Shown here in pieces: positions 43,901 through 56,480 of a DNA stretch of 64,000 bases. Within the stretch, counting starts at the first letter, position 1, and each line of letters opens with the position of its first letter. The notes below the pieces were generated by a model. It was not told the DNA's origin. It did no database searches and was given only the letters and a program-made list of their open reading frames with translations. Both the position numbers and the translations under genes were made by a program. This DNA comes from Cytidiella melzeri (Eukaryota > Basidiomycota > Agaricomycetes > Polyporales > Irpicaceae): the NCBI GenBank assembly GCA_022592445.1, contig JABYQR010000007.1, positions 186,001 to 250,000 on the forward strand. The letters are read 5' to 3'.

Positions 43901-45738
43901 TTCTTCTGCCATTGGCCACATCGGAAGAAGACACTCGTCACGAGCGCACACGTAGTGCAATAGCTTGTGAGTCCGGACGATCAAAATATTCTGGACTTGA
44001 AGCACGTCTATGGGAGAAACCGGACAAGCGATCCAGCGTGTCTGCTCAGAAGATGGATACGCAATTCTTACAGTGCAAAATTGTTGCTGAGCAACCGCTA
44101 CTTCGAATACGACGGACATCCCTTACACATGGAGCTGTCATGCTCTACAATGGAGAAAGGTAAGACGTCTTAGCTTGAAACGGTCCTGGCTAATCAAGAT
44201 TAAAGGTCCTCTATTCGCATAACGCTCGAAAACGTGTCCTTGCTACCAGTAGATTTCATCCATCTGACCTTTGACGACTCGACTGTCGCTCCCGCTCAAC
44301 AGGCTCTTACCGAGGGCGAATCATCAGTCTTTGAGACGTATGAGACAGAGTATGATCTGATCCATCGGCCAATGTTCACATGGGATAACAAGGCTAGTCG
44401 CCAAGACGTTAGTCCGGGTGAGAAAGTGGTCCTTACAGTCAGCTGTTCTGGCAAAGTAGGCTGGTGAGAGTCTCCGTGACTCACTCTTATGAGGGCATGG
44501 GTCAACATCTAGCTCGCAGCACTAACGGCACAATACACATCTCCTACGCCTACTGCCATCGGCCTCGATCCAACTTGGAGAAGCCGCCAGAAGTCTTCCA
44601 CACTCGCCAACTGTCCTATCCAGTCCTGGTGACAGTCTATCACATGTTGGAATGTTATGGCTTGGATATCCTCCCATACACCCCCGACATGATCGACTAT
44701 GCCGCTGTCACAGATGAAAACGCAACGAAACGTATGGAGAAACCTTTACAAGTACGGGATCCGGAGGATTGGTGCATTTTTAGTATCGAAGTACGAAATA
44801 CGTACGGCATTCCGTTCGAAGTCAGCTTTGAAGTGGATGAAAACGGTACGTTGAAGGACTTGATTTTGATGCCCTCTGCTGAGGGACTCAGATGCACCTG
44901 GGGAGTCTACTATGACATTGGTACCACCTGGATCGACGAAACGGTAAGTGACCGTCTGCACCCGTACTTGGTCCACCTGAGCAATTTGATGTGCTACAGT
45001 GTAATCCTACCGCTCCGCAGGTTCCGCTTGCCGGAAGAGCAAATCGCGCACCCCATACCAACTCTATCTGACAGGCAGTTCGTTGTCTCCAAGGCGCACT
45101 TGTCGCCAAAGGAGGAGTCCATGCAGAGGGAGCTGTTCTGGTATCGTGAAGAGCTACTGAAGCGTGTACGTGGGAGATGGAAAGAGGTACGCCAGACTTC
45201 ATTACTTGACGAAACACTCTGACTTCGTGTTAGAACGGTGGCTCACGCTTCGGGGACTTGTCGCTACGTCAGCAACGGCTGGCTTTGCCAATGCTAAGTG
45301 TTCTGCAAGTAGAAGACATCCGCGTCCATCTATGCATTCGCACCTACGGTCATGACCGGGAGCCTGGCGTTATCAACTGTACCGCTGGGTCTTACTTTCC
45401 TCCAGTGGATGAATTCGTATATCTTCATACGAAAGTGACAAACATGTCTTGTGAGTGAGGCGACGCGTTTACATAGGCGGGCTTTCTCAGACTGTTTGTT
45501 TGCAGCCAAACAGTTTACGCTTGTCATGGACATCTCCGTCGATCCGCCCGAGCACGTTCTTTACGAAGGTGTCTTATCGGGCATACCAATCGGACGTGTG
45601 AACGGCGGGGAATCTTACGAATTCGAGACACCGATGACTTTCGTAGCTTGCGGTCGGTTTGACTTATCTGCCACCACTTTTATACCCGGCGTTCGGAGTA
45701 GTGTAGGTCATGGACGAGTAAGAGTATTTGTTGAGTAA
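40987..45738 (+). CDS. TRS120: TRAPP II subunit Trs120 (TRAPPC9)
   Basis: Core subunit of TRAPP II, the exchange-factor complex for Rab11/Ypt31 at the late Golgi. The ATG at 40987 opens MDPLDFGSLAHIRILLLPVG. Exons can be joined through near 41145 (GTTCGT), 41595, 42025-42090, 42205-42260 and onwards to TAA at 45738. Recognisable family segments: ARFTPGPLASGHIHL, QCEAMPTIQAQF, GRLFKVLGDFFLLAGRTMDA followed by VWYTEAIAMLKASQDNVWHA and ALEGLAIVP (the TPR-like core), FYARAVLRHTYILYACWSAKGWGPLAF, and RERITILEHVAAMYGILGYQRKEAYVLRE. The C-terminal part is beta-rich (Ig/ASPM-like): LVVPANSFHPVTITAQ, YEFETPMTFVACGRFDLSA. About 1300 residues, in the fungal range. A Ser/Pro-rich insert lies at 41,700-41,930. 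Confidence 0.92.
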
Positions 45739-46415
45739 TCTATTTTAGAACATTTCGATTTCTCTTAGTGTGCATACTATGGGTGTTGGGGTGTTCGTAA
45801 GAACTCAGCGCTTAGAACATTGCACAAAAAGCAGTCAACTATGTTTGTCACAAAATAGCTAGGCATGTCGATGTGCATCTTTAGGGTATACCATATCTTT
45901 TTAAAGGGGTTTGAAGGGGAAGAGCGAGCTACGGCAGGATGCCGGCGAGGAGTACAAAAGAGACGGGGTGTTGGTAAAAACATCACAGTGGTTTCAAAGT
46001 CACGCATGTCTCAACATAGTTCGTCAAACACATGTATTCAAGAAAACCGGGCAGCTGAAGCAGATTGAAATACAATGCTGCTCACTATGATCCCGCCAAA
46101 GAGATTAAAAACTTGCAGTACATCAGGCTGACTCTCTGCCTGAGTAGGGCTTCAAAAATCACTGCCAGTGCTTCGTCTAGCAACCTCAGCCCTCATAATC
46201 AAAATAATTTTTGTACGCCAGAGCAACAAACACTCAAGCACTCTTCTATTGTCTTCAATATTTTTGAATTTTTTGGGGTGCGCAAGCACGAAAAGTAGCA
46301 GGGCCCGTAAAAACCTGTTTTGACGAACACCCCAATACCCATAGTACGTTCGCATATTTTATAACTTGCCCGGGTCATATTGTGGAGATTGAAGGAGGCG
46401 TTTGACATAACGGCA
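45739..46415. other. Intergenic between converging 3' ends
   Basis: Between the stops of TRS120 (plus) and the very large minus-strand gene. AT-richer than the genes; no further gene recognised. Confidence 0.5.
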
Positions 46416-49400
46416 TCAACTAACAATCCGTCTGCCTTTCTCAGGAACATTCCGAACGTTTTCTTGCCACTGTGCCACTGCGAGCTTTTCCTCGGCCTCC
46501 AGCTCCGCAGCTATCTGGGCTATGCGTGACTGGATAGGAGCTTCGACGGGAGGTTCGGACATTGCATTGAGAACGCGATTGATCTAGGTGGACAACGCTC
46601 GTAAGTTTTTCTGCAACTCTGTCACACTTGCTGTATCATTATTACCTTCGGAACGAGTCTAGCAGTCTTCCGGAGACGATAGAGAATCTCGAAATGAGAG
46701 GATCGTTCGAAGGATATGACTGTCTGCGACTGGTGCACGAACAAGATCAGATCCGCAATGGAACCCAGTGTCAAGGCCTACAATATGCCAGTTGGAGCGG
46801 AGCAAGGGTGAAAGAACTCGAACTAAAAACGTACCATAAGATTGGAAGAAGATCCATGCTGCTCCAGGGAAGTGACGACGGCCTCCAGAGGTGGCCATAA
46901 CTCGCTCCATATCATCATCGTTGTAATATTCTCGACGTCGACAGAGTCACCAGTTGTGTTGAAATTCTCTTCTTCTGATATTCCTGACTGTCTTGCAAGC
47001 ACAATCCAAAGCTTGACGGCAATATAGGCCTTGCTGATGGCGACTTCATCTTGGTTGAGAGATGAGTTGTATATTCGAGTGAAGCTTCGGAAATGGCCAA
47101 GTAGCAATCTGGTTGCGCTGTTGTTCTGGCGAACAGCGGCCAGCAGTATGAGATTCCATGTTCGGATGTCTATCGGATGTTGTTGCTATGACCGACGGAA
47201 ATCAATGATTCTTTGATAAAAGAGACGGTTAGCACTCACGACTAAAATCTCAATCAACTGTGGCCTGTCTAATGCTGCTTGAAGTACCAGCTGTGCAATA
47301 CTTTGACAGGCGTTGAAATCGTGATGCAGAGGATTCGTCGAGCTATAGTTCCAGAGATATTGCATACCGTCTTCCGCGAATATCACAAATCTCTCCATGG
47401 GTACGCATGTTGGTCCGATGCTTGACATAATAGCCTAAGAAAAACAGTTAGCCTTCTCATACCTGAGCGAGGAGAGGGTGGGCATACCTGAACAGAAGCT
47501 GCTAACGTTGAAGGTGCTATGCGCAACTTTCCGCACAGTGCTTCTGATACCGTCTGCAGGAAGGTCACGAGGATGTGATTAGAAAGAAACGCCTGTTCTC
47601 GTGGCTGAATCTTGCGGAAAAGCGAGCCGGCTATATGCAGCACACGCGACACACTTTCTGCGTCGACGCCCGCCCTGGTCACCACAACACGTAGCAAAGT
47701 TTCCACATATGGTAGAAAATCCTGAAACGAAGTCAATGCTCGGTTTAGTTTAACTGAAGTTCACAAAGACGTACTCGACTTTGAGCTTTGTTGTGCTGTA
47801 TGAGAGTTGCGCACAACATGACGAGGGGGCTGAAGTTCACGATGTCCGTTGTAACGTCGACTATCCTTTGTGCAATGGAAGTCAATGAGGACCCCACAAC
47901 TGAAGAAACCTCATCAGCGACCTGACTTGTCGAGACCCAAAAATGCGCATACATTGGAAAAGAGTCGCTGTGAAGCCGGTGTGGTGGACGATCTCGCAGT
48001 ATTTACTGATGTTGGTGAATAGCACATACACAGGGTTTAAATCTCCGTTGTTGAGTCGAGACAAAGTGTCGTGCAGCAAGACGTCTGAAAGGCTGCCAGT
48101 CCACGGACCGACGGCTATTGTGCGTGAGAAGGATTCTAGGATCCAACGGAGGACCTCGAAGAAATTGTCATCCAGCGGTTTCTAGAGGAAATTTTCAACA
48201 GCCATGCTACGGATCTGCGGCGGCACTGACCTTGAATAGTGTCTGAAGGATACCGCGACCATAGAACCTATCAGGGCGACGAGCTCACAGCCAGCCACAC
48301 TCTAATCCTGGGTAGCTTACTCACGTGTTCATTATGTCACCTAAAAGGAGCCTCCCTTGGATTACTAGTGGATCGTCGTGATGCTGTCTATAGCCGATAG
48401 TCGCAAGCATCTTCGCCAGCTCTTCTACAACTTCGCTGTGTTTTAGATCAGCACATGCGAGATAGCTTCCGGCGCAAAACGTACAAGATGAAAGTGCCGA
48501 TGACATTTGGCCAACGTTTCGTGAACACCTGTATTGCCGAAAGTGCAAGCTGACGCAATTCCATGCTAAGATGTTGATGATCCGTGACCATTGCTAGGAT
48601 CCGGCGACCTGATTCACGTAAGTCGCCTTGGAGGTGTTTCAAAGGCTTGCTCTCCATGTCATGCTTTTGCACTATGATCATGTGGCACTGCAACAAGGTT
48701 TTCAGAGTAAGCGGAGATAACGATATGAGATCTGCGGCATTCTTGAATATTCCTAACAGAACGTCGACGAAAGGCGAGCCGATGAGTAACGGCATTGGAG
48801 CGTCATCTTCTATGAAAGGCCCTCCCATCTCTGCGCAGGACAGAGCGAACACTTGTGGAGAGTCGAGGATGAGCATCAAGTCAACGAGGCAGGGGTCGGC
48901 CCAACGCGAGATAGATCTTATATTGCCAAATTGAACATGAAAAGTGTGGCCAGTCGCGGACGGGACAACGTTTACGTTCTGGAATCCGATAACGCCAAGG
49001 GCCTGTTCCTTCAGCCTCAAAAGCGAGAAGACGTCAACTTCAATGCCATCCGCCATCATTCGCAAGCTGAGTGAGACGAGGGTAACCTAGCACCAGTGAT
49101 CAGGCTCTGACATATGAGGAATGATGTACTCGTACCTACTCTCAGCAACGTGTGCTCAGGATCTGAGCCAGAGGAACTTTCCTCAATATCGACGGAAGGC
49201 AAACCATAGAAAGACTGTGTGACAATCAGGTCTCGAGGCCTGCAAGCAAAAATTGGAAAACTCACCAAATGTGCAGTAGCCATCCCATCTTCGTCGTTCC
49301 CATTTTTCAGGAGGAAATCGTTTTCACGCAGCGTTTCCATCACCGTCTCCCAAGTGAGAACTATGTTCTTTCAGCCCACATAACACGAAGCTGTTAATGA

Positions 49401-52400
49401 TGAGAATAAAATATACCTTTCCATTTCGGGAAATGTGTGCGTAGCTGCAACAGGAAGTTGACGAGCTTTACACGCTCAGCTATTGGCGCTTTCCCCAAAG
49501 CTTCGTTCCAGCATTGCGCTATAGCCGCCATGTGTGCAGGCAGAAGGGTTTGTGACCATGCATCAGCAGCGACGCGTATTTCTTCCTGAGCACATGAAGG
49601 CTTGAATCAGCTGGCGTATATCATGCCTACCATCATCCGGCTTACCCGCTCGTCTTTCCAAATCAGTGAGAAGAAGTAGTGAAATATCTCGATCACGCTT
49701 GCCCTCCATTGATGATCCTCGACGTTGAAATCCGGGCTGATTATGTCGAGGATCATGCGGAAAAGGCGCAAGGCATTCTGTAATCTATCAATGTATAGCT
49801 AAGATGGCGAATTGCCTTGAAGCAAGATGTCTTACCGACTTTCCCAGTCTGACTTGTCATTGAAGAGCGCCGCCAAAAGACTCTGAAATGCTTGAGCATC
49901 TACGGCAAGCACGCGAACGAGAAGCGATGCCCGTATCACAGATAGCTCAGGTGCTTGTATGGCGTATGATTCCCAGGCACTGCCGGCTGGATGTTAAGAG
50001 CAAGAGGAGAGGGGAGATGTATGAGGCCTACCATGCAGAGAGTGTACTACTGTTGCGCAAGATGAAGTTGTCTGCTTCGTACGATTCCACTAGCGAGGCT
50101 TCAGATACGAAGGCGTACAGGAATTGAACAATGAGCTTCGATAATCCGTCCATTTCCTGGTTGAGCAGGGATGCCAACGTGTTCATGATTCGCGGATCAA
50201 CGATCACAGGATCCGATACTGCGGATGCACGGGCACCTGCCTTTCGCCTTTGAGAGTCATAAACAACATGGTAAGCAAACAGAGGAGTCTGTCGCACCTA
50301 GACGGGAGGTGACTGATTTCTTCTTGCAAGATGATCTTCTGCGATAACAGGTACTGTCTCTCACATCCATATAGCAAAAGGCATAATCCAAGGGACAGGC
50401 GTATAAAGTAGGTCCTACGAAGCGCAATGAGATAACAATAACGGAACTAAAGCGTTGAACTTACGTTTGCGGCACAGCTTCACGCGACTGTAAATTTTGG
50501 ACCACTTGCAACTCCATCTGAGTAAACAATGTCGCAATCATAGCTTGCATCTCGTGTCGGCCTATAGATCTTAACCAGCATGAGTATAGCGCGGCCTTGA
50601 CGAGCATGGTGCAGTCCTGGAGATCCATGTGAAATCGAGAGCCTTTCACCGCAAAGTCAAGGTACGTCTTCAGCGGTATGTCAACGCCAGACGAAGCAAA
50701 CAAACACAGCCACGACAGGCCTGTTCGAAAGCCTTCTGAAGATGCAAACGCCACTGACATTAGTTTTTGTAAAGGGTTGACGTTACTGAATGCAGATAGA
50801 TCCACCATAGTGAAGCGGGAGTCGGTCACGATACTGGAGCGCTGAGATCCATCCTCTCGCGTGAAGAGGCGTGGAAGAGATGACATGGGCTGCAACTATG
50901 GTGAGTAACTTGCACTCGGCGGATGGGTGGACATATTACCTGACAAGTTTCCTCATCTTGCACGCGCTCTAACCATGCCTCGAAGAGATCGTCAAATACA
51001 CTAAAAACGATGGAGGCCTGTGACAGCCGAATAAGGACTTTAAGAATAGTGTCCATGACATTGGAATGTTTCTGGTCACGAATTGATTAGAAACATGGAG
51101 GAGATATGGATGTATGATCGACCCTACTGTTTTCATCCTGTTGGCTCCAAGAAAATAAGGATCGTGATAGGCAGCTTCCTCCGAATGTTCGCATGCCAGC
51201 TGGAACAAAAGTTTGCCATATACCTCGATATCTAGATCATGAAGGGCTAGCATCCACGGCGCAGCATATCGCATCAGTAAAGCTCTTCTCCCCGCGACGT
51301 ATTCTCCTCCATTACTGGCGATGGGTGTCGTATACGGCCGCGCCTGAACTTCGATAGGCCAGGCTTGAGGTTCACCGGACCTAACCCCTGGCAAATTGCG
51401 CCCTCTCGCGACATAGTCCCTAAGTATTACGGCCAAGCTAGTATCCTGCCATAGCATGCATTTAAAATCAATCACGTTTGTAGGGCGACAGCGCAACTGA
51501 CCTCAGATAGTATCCACCGCAAAATAGTCTTCGCAAGCCTACGGAAAGTGTAGCTTGATAACATGTCGTTTGGCCAGAACCGCCGGGCCAAAAGCAGAAA
51601 CCCGACTTCGTTGACAGCAAGATCGATATCTTTTAGACACGCTTCAATCGCGCATACGACGGTCTCGACCTCGACTGAAACGTCAAACCCGAAAGGAACA
51701 GGGAATCCGCATTGAGCCTGGTATGCAGCCGCCCCATCCAGAAAAAGAGAGGCCCCCAAGTCGCAGCGAGTAAGCATTCCGAGATGATGCATATGTGAGA
51801 GTAGCAATTTTGCCGCACGGTCGGAGAATACATGCATTGCTTCGCCCAGTCGATCACGAATATGAGCCAGTGAAACCGTCTCATACGTGTGTGTCATCTC
51901 TTGAGCATGATCTCCAGGAGCTACTGCGAACTGGTTCACAGTAAGCAGTTCTGACGACTCGCCCTCCATGTTACTAGGTGAGGAATTGGGTAGCTTCGCA
52001 ATACTAGATACAAATGCGAGCGTGTTCCAGTCGAAGAAGAAACAAGACGTTGAGGAGCTCTGCTTGTTCTCGTCCAGATATTCTTGAAGAACATCCGAGA
52101 CCTGCAAAGGTCGGGATGCCAGGTACGTTTCAAGGAGTTTGACTACATAGTGTAACTCGAACCCATTGAGGTTTTTCTCGTCGTTACCCTCCCAATCCAC
52201 ATGAATGGAGCCCAGCGCAATCCCGTTCTCGAGTATGTGAAGCTGGGTCCATAACACCGCGTAGAAGATGGATAGCTCTTCATAAGACTTGGCTTCTAGT
52301 TCATGCTCGGCCAATAGTATATCACGGTAGTACTCTGCGCAGGTGCGGCGCAGAGTGGAGGAAGAGATGGTCACAGATGAGGAATCATTTAGTCCGAAGC

Positions 52401-54504
52401 GACAACGTCCTAGATCGACACTGATGGTCTCTGCGAGACAAGCGGTGTGTACAAATTGGTCACAGGCGCCACACTTCATGCCCTGAGAAACGTTTCCCCA
52501 CAACGGATGATGGCATACGAAGCACAGTGAGAGGTTGAAGATGTTAACAGTTCGAAATTCGTGCTGGTCTTTGCGTATGCTGTGCGTCGGCTCGTCCTGC
52601 CTATAAGAAAGAACGTGGCAAAACCTGTGAATGGCGACCTTCCTCATCTCTGGGTCGGATTGCAGCGAGTATTCAGTGAGGACGCTGCCTTGGGGATAAT
52701 CATAACAGTCGAAATGAACAGCGCACATGCAGAAAGGGCACAGCAGGCCAAACCCTTCGATGGCACAAGAGCATACTTTGCAGTGGTTCGATGCAAAGGC
52801 CTCGAACAGCGCGGGATTAAGGGATGGACGGAACTGCCAAGGCACGAATTGGTGATCGTACGGATGTTCTTGAGCATGTTTCATACGGTTGGCGCTGATT
52901 ATACTGGACCGAACGTCTGGCCTAACGAAGGAATTTGAGGTGGGGCGGGGGGAGGTTATGGGTTTGCTGATAACGACATGTCCGACTGCTTTCGGCCAAT
53001 AAGCTGCCAGAAGGCTGATAGCGACGGACCTTGCTTTTGGTGTGTCGTATGCCACGACGCCGAGAAGATCCAAGTAGACGTCCGGTTTGCGCTGGAAGAG
53101 ATGATCAAAAAACCTGGTAAACCGCTGCGTTGTAACTGTATTCGGTGCAAGAATTTCGACATGCTCAAAAATGGTACCAAGCACGGGTTGGACAAGGGAG
53201 GTGAGGTAGTAGATGGCGACGTCATGATGAGGCGCATTCGCAGTCTTCACGCCGGAGTCTCCCACGCCTGGCTTCATCCATCTCTGCCATCTCTCGCTCT
53301 GAAGAGGTGTGTCGTCAAGGACTTCGTCCACTGTAATAGCAACTATCGGATGGGCTTCCTCGGGATCTAATGGATCCCAAATAATCAGTCAATCTTCGAT
53401 CACAATGAAGAGAATGCATACCGGACTCTTCATTCTTGGCTAAATCTCCGCCTTGTAGCTTGGCCAAATCGTGGAGCATCCAAGCAATAACGCCCTCATC
53501 AAAGAACGCTATCAGGCGCGGATAGAGGTGTGGCTTGAACACTCGGAATGCAGGAAGAACTGCAAAACCGACTTGAGCAACGGAACGCGGGTCATAGCGG
53601 CGCGTATAAAGGAGAAGTTGGGCGACGTCAAGAGTGACAGCCTGCAGTGCATTAGCTGGCCTCACAGGCCTAGGGTTGCGTACTTGAAAGCGACAGTCCT
53701 CCTCGATAACGGAAGACAGTACTTCGAGACAGTCTTCAAATAGCTCAACACGCTGAGGTTGGACATCGCGTGTTGGAGATGCTGAACGAGAGCGTGACCT
53801 TGAACCTCGCATGAGCTGAGAAGTACTCCTCTTTCTACGCCAACGTTTTCCGGTTGACGAAGAGCCTTGCCGAGCTGGTCCATCTTGTGCATCGCTATGC
53901 TGAAAGTCAGTAACAGATTCGAATGTATCACATGAACAGAGAATACAATGATAACGCACTCTGGACTGAATACATCCCACCCATGTAACAAGGATACTTT
54001 CAATATATCTCGCAGCTGGAACATGTGGTCGCAGGTCTCGTCTGTGTAAAACACCGCACTATTTGCCTCCTCCTCGTCACTGTCGTCCATGAAGGTTTTG
54101 CTTCGCTGAACGCTACTATCTACGGGTGCATCCGCCTCACTTGGTTTTCCTTTGCTTGCGATGGACTTCATCACTGCGCCGAGTCTTCGCTGAGAATTGA
54201 CGCGACTAGATCCTAAGTGCACTCCAGATGGAGGCATATCGCGCCTCTGCAATCGCTCTAGGGCAGTGGAAAGGAGCTTCTTTGACTCATGTCGAGCCTT
54301 TAGAGTACCTTGAAGAGTCTCGGAGTTGCTCGGGGCTAGAGGCGACTTGACGCTGTTCCCGCGTCGTAGATGTGGAAGTAGGCCATGAGTGGTACTGAGT
54401 ACCCGCTCTCTGGTCGTCGGGGTGGTGGGGACACGAGCATCCTGAGGACTTGGCTCGTCAGCGTCCTTTGACAACTTTGTGTCAATTCGCAAGGTGGATG
54501 TCAT
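46416..54504 (-). CDS. Very large helical protein with two zinc-binding clusters, tentatively UNC80-like
   Basis: One gene of more than 8 kb with ~20 short introns, ATG at 54504 and TGA at 46416-46418 (end VPEKGRRIVS). The N terminus is disordered and basic, then QLRDILKVSLLHGWDVFSPE leads into thousands of bases of amphipathic helices resembling HEAT-like solenoid (for example VLRVVVTRAGVDAESVSRVL). Near 52,690-52,790 lies CKVCSCAIEGFGLLCPFC followed by H and C; near 52,440-52,530 lies CFVCHHPLWG then CGACDQFVHTAC. Both fit C1-like or double-CXXC zinc sites. No membrane segment is evident. Estimated length is about 2300 residues. The UNC80 family (accessory subunit of the NALCN channel in animals) has fungal relatives of this size and I suspect this is one; a Furry/Mor2-type scaffold is an alternative. 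That the gene exists is clear; its function is not. Confidence 0.7.
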
Positions 54505-55550
54505 AACACCGCGTCGTGAGCACCGTCTGATTACTGTCTTCCGAGTGCAAGAGCTAGCGGTGGTTCAGCGACAGGATAATTCTCATAGACCTGCGCCAGG
54601 AGTGGGTACGTGGGGTATCATAGAATATACAGTAGGTAGAGAGTAGTATTCTACGTATACTGTTGTAGAACCCCTTTTGCAAACGGGTACGCTGTTGCAA
54701 ATCAGCCTCCAGCCTCAATCACACCTTGTTTTTTGTACCGGTAAAAGATGTATTATATAGAATCTTCCTCAACCAATATGTACATGTACTTTTTGTAATA
54801 TTCGAGGGAGGGATGCAGGCTACCGAGTGTTACCGGTGTGTTTTCGGCCGTCTTGTGCACGCATATCTGACCATATCTGACAAGATCCCAAAGATCCCAG
54901 CGAGCGGTGAGCACAAAAACCTGGAATCTACCTCGCCTACACCACCGCTTCATTTCCATAAGCTTCAACTTATTGTCAGAGATGCGAGTGAGCTTGGGAG
55001 GGGAAAATTCTGAATTGTCGTGACAAAAGGCGCAAGCAGAGTGACAAGGGGTTCAAACTCCGATTAGTGTAATATACATGGCGACCAATGACGCAGACTC
55101 GACTGTGAAGATTTGTATTTAAATTCACTCCTTTGCTGTACATACTCGTATAATTTTCTAGCTACGTTCGTCTCTCACGCGATGTAAATGTAGCTTCGTC
55201 TACTTCGACTCAACCTCTGTACAAGGGCGCTTCGTGACAAGCCGAGCGGTGATTGAACTTGCCGTGTGACAATAGCATCAATTTGTGACTCAAAACGGGT
55301 ACGCTTTTGCAAAACCTGACTCTCGACGACGGCAACGTTCCGCTCGTCGTATTACACGATTTCTCATCCTTCAAACCTCCGGATATCATACATGAGATGG
55401 TCTTCTAGGAAATAAAGAAAAAAATGTAATTTTTGGGCCAACACTCATGTGCCCACACTTTTTTCAATACGCTCGAAGCAAATAAATTTGCAAAGCTGGT
55501 TCTACAACAGTACTGTAATCATGAACGACCTCAGGATGAAACGCTGAAGA

Positions 55551-55552
<2 letters not shown>
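54505..55552. other. Intergenic, about 1 kb, no gene seen
   Basis: Upstream of the very large minus-strand gene and left of the LINE tail. It holds presumed promoter sequence and short chance frames (for example 54726-55013 plus). The phrase AAACGGGTACGCTnTTGCAAA occurs twice, near 54,677 and 55,295, a short direct repeat. Confidence 0.4.
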
Positions 55553-55586
<34 letters not shown>

Positions 55587-56180
55587 CATTGTTATTAAAC
55601 GTCGGCGGAGCCAGGGACGATACAAACCGTAGTACTATACACATAGTAGAATACGCGTAACAGGGAGACTTTAATGTCCAGACGCGCGAAACGCGCAACA
55701 AATGTACACTACCACGTCATCAGATGCTAATCACCGGCGGGAGCGTGTTCGAAAGTAAATGCAAGTGGATTTTCGAGAAGGAAATTATAAAGAGCAGGGT
55801 CAGGGTCAGACGAGTTCTTGAGGAACTCCAGGAAGTTGCGTCGCGGCCGGCGATACCGAGTGCATTGGTTCAGGATGTGTGTGCGCGAATGGAAGACGTT
55901 GCATCTATCGCATCGTGTGGCTTCAGCGGGGAAGAAGCGGGAGCGATACTCCCCAGTAGGTGCATGGTTTAAGATGGCTCGAGCTGCGCGAGCGGCAAGG
56001 GCGTTGGTATTGAAGCGAGTAAGGAATTTGCCGCCCTTATGGGTGTTGGGAGTGATCGGTCGTCGTCCGCATAGGAAATTATGACCACGGTATGCTGGTT
56101 GTTGGCACATGTTCGTCCACGCCGTAACTGCGCGCATCTTTGCAGTTTTCCTGGTCCATGCATCTGGAAACATGACGGCT
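55553..56180 (-). mobile_element. 3' end of a LINE with poly(A) tail (left part of a split element)
   Basis: Minus-strand LINE end: a 29-base poly(A) tail seen as T at 55553-55581, a 145-base 3' untranslated region, then the C-terminal part of ORF2. The rest of ORF2 resumes at about 62,305 after a Plavaka transposon. The exact boundary with that transposon, near 56,165-56,190, is not resolved. Confidence 0.8.
55727..56173 (-). pseudogene. C-terminal piece of LINE ORF2, separated by a transposon
   Basis: About 140 residues starting within AWTRKTAKMRAVTAW and ending HAPAGD. It contains RAARAILNHAPTGEYRSRFF and a zinc-type motif CDRCNVFHSRTHILNQC, the usual tail of fungal LINE ORF2 proteins downstream of RNase H (alcohol of order CCHC). 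The apparent Met start at 56173 is not a real start; the frame was continuous with the RNase H part now at 62,310 and beyond. Inference rests on domain order, strand and the shared disrupted position. Confidence 0.8.
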
Positions 56181-56480
56181 GCTACCGAGATCTACCGAGC
56201 TCTGGTAGTTTAGGTAGGGCAGGTAAACAAGTGCCCCTCAGGTAGCAAAGTTATTGGCGGCTGTTGGCTCGGTAGCACTCCGTAGCAAGCCCTTGAACGT
56301 GTAAGCTTCCGTAGTTTATTGAGATGGTCTTCTTTTCTACGTAGTCGGACTTCTGTAGCAGTCTGTAGCACCCTGTAGCACAATAAGAGAGGAGCAATGC
56401 ATGCGTGATAACGTATCAGAATCTTTCAAGTAAGCATATGTGAACTAAGTATGAATTGGGTATTTCCGCGACTGCTGTAT

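Noticed and set aside
53315..53980. Separate gene at the 5' part of the giant minus-strand gene
   Set aside because: The frames follow one another with short introns on the same strand and without a convincing stop-start pair, so one gene is simpler.
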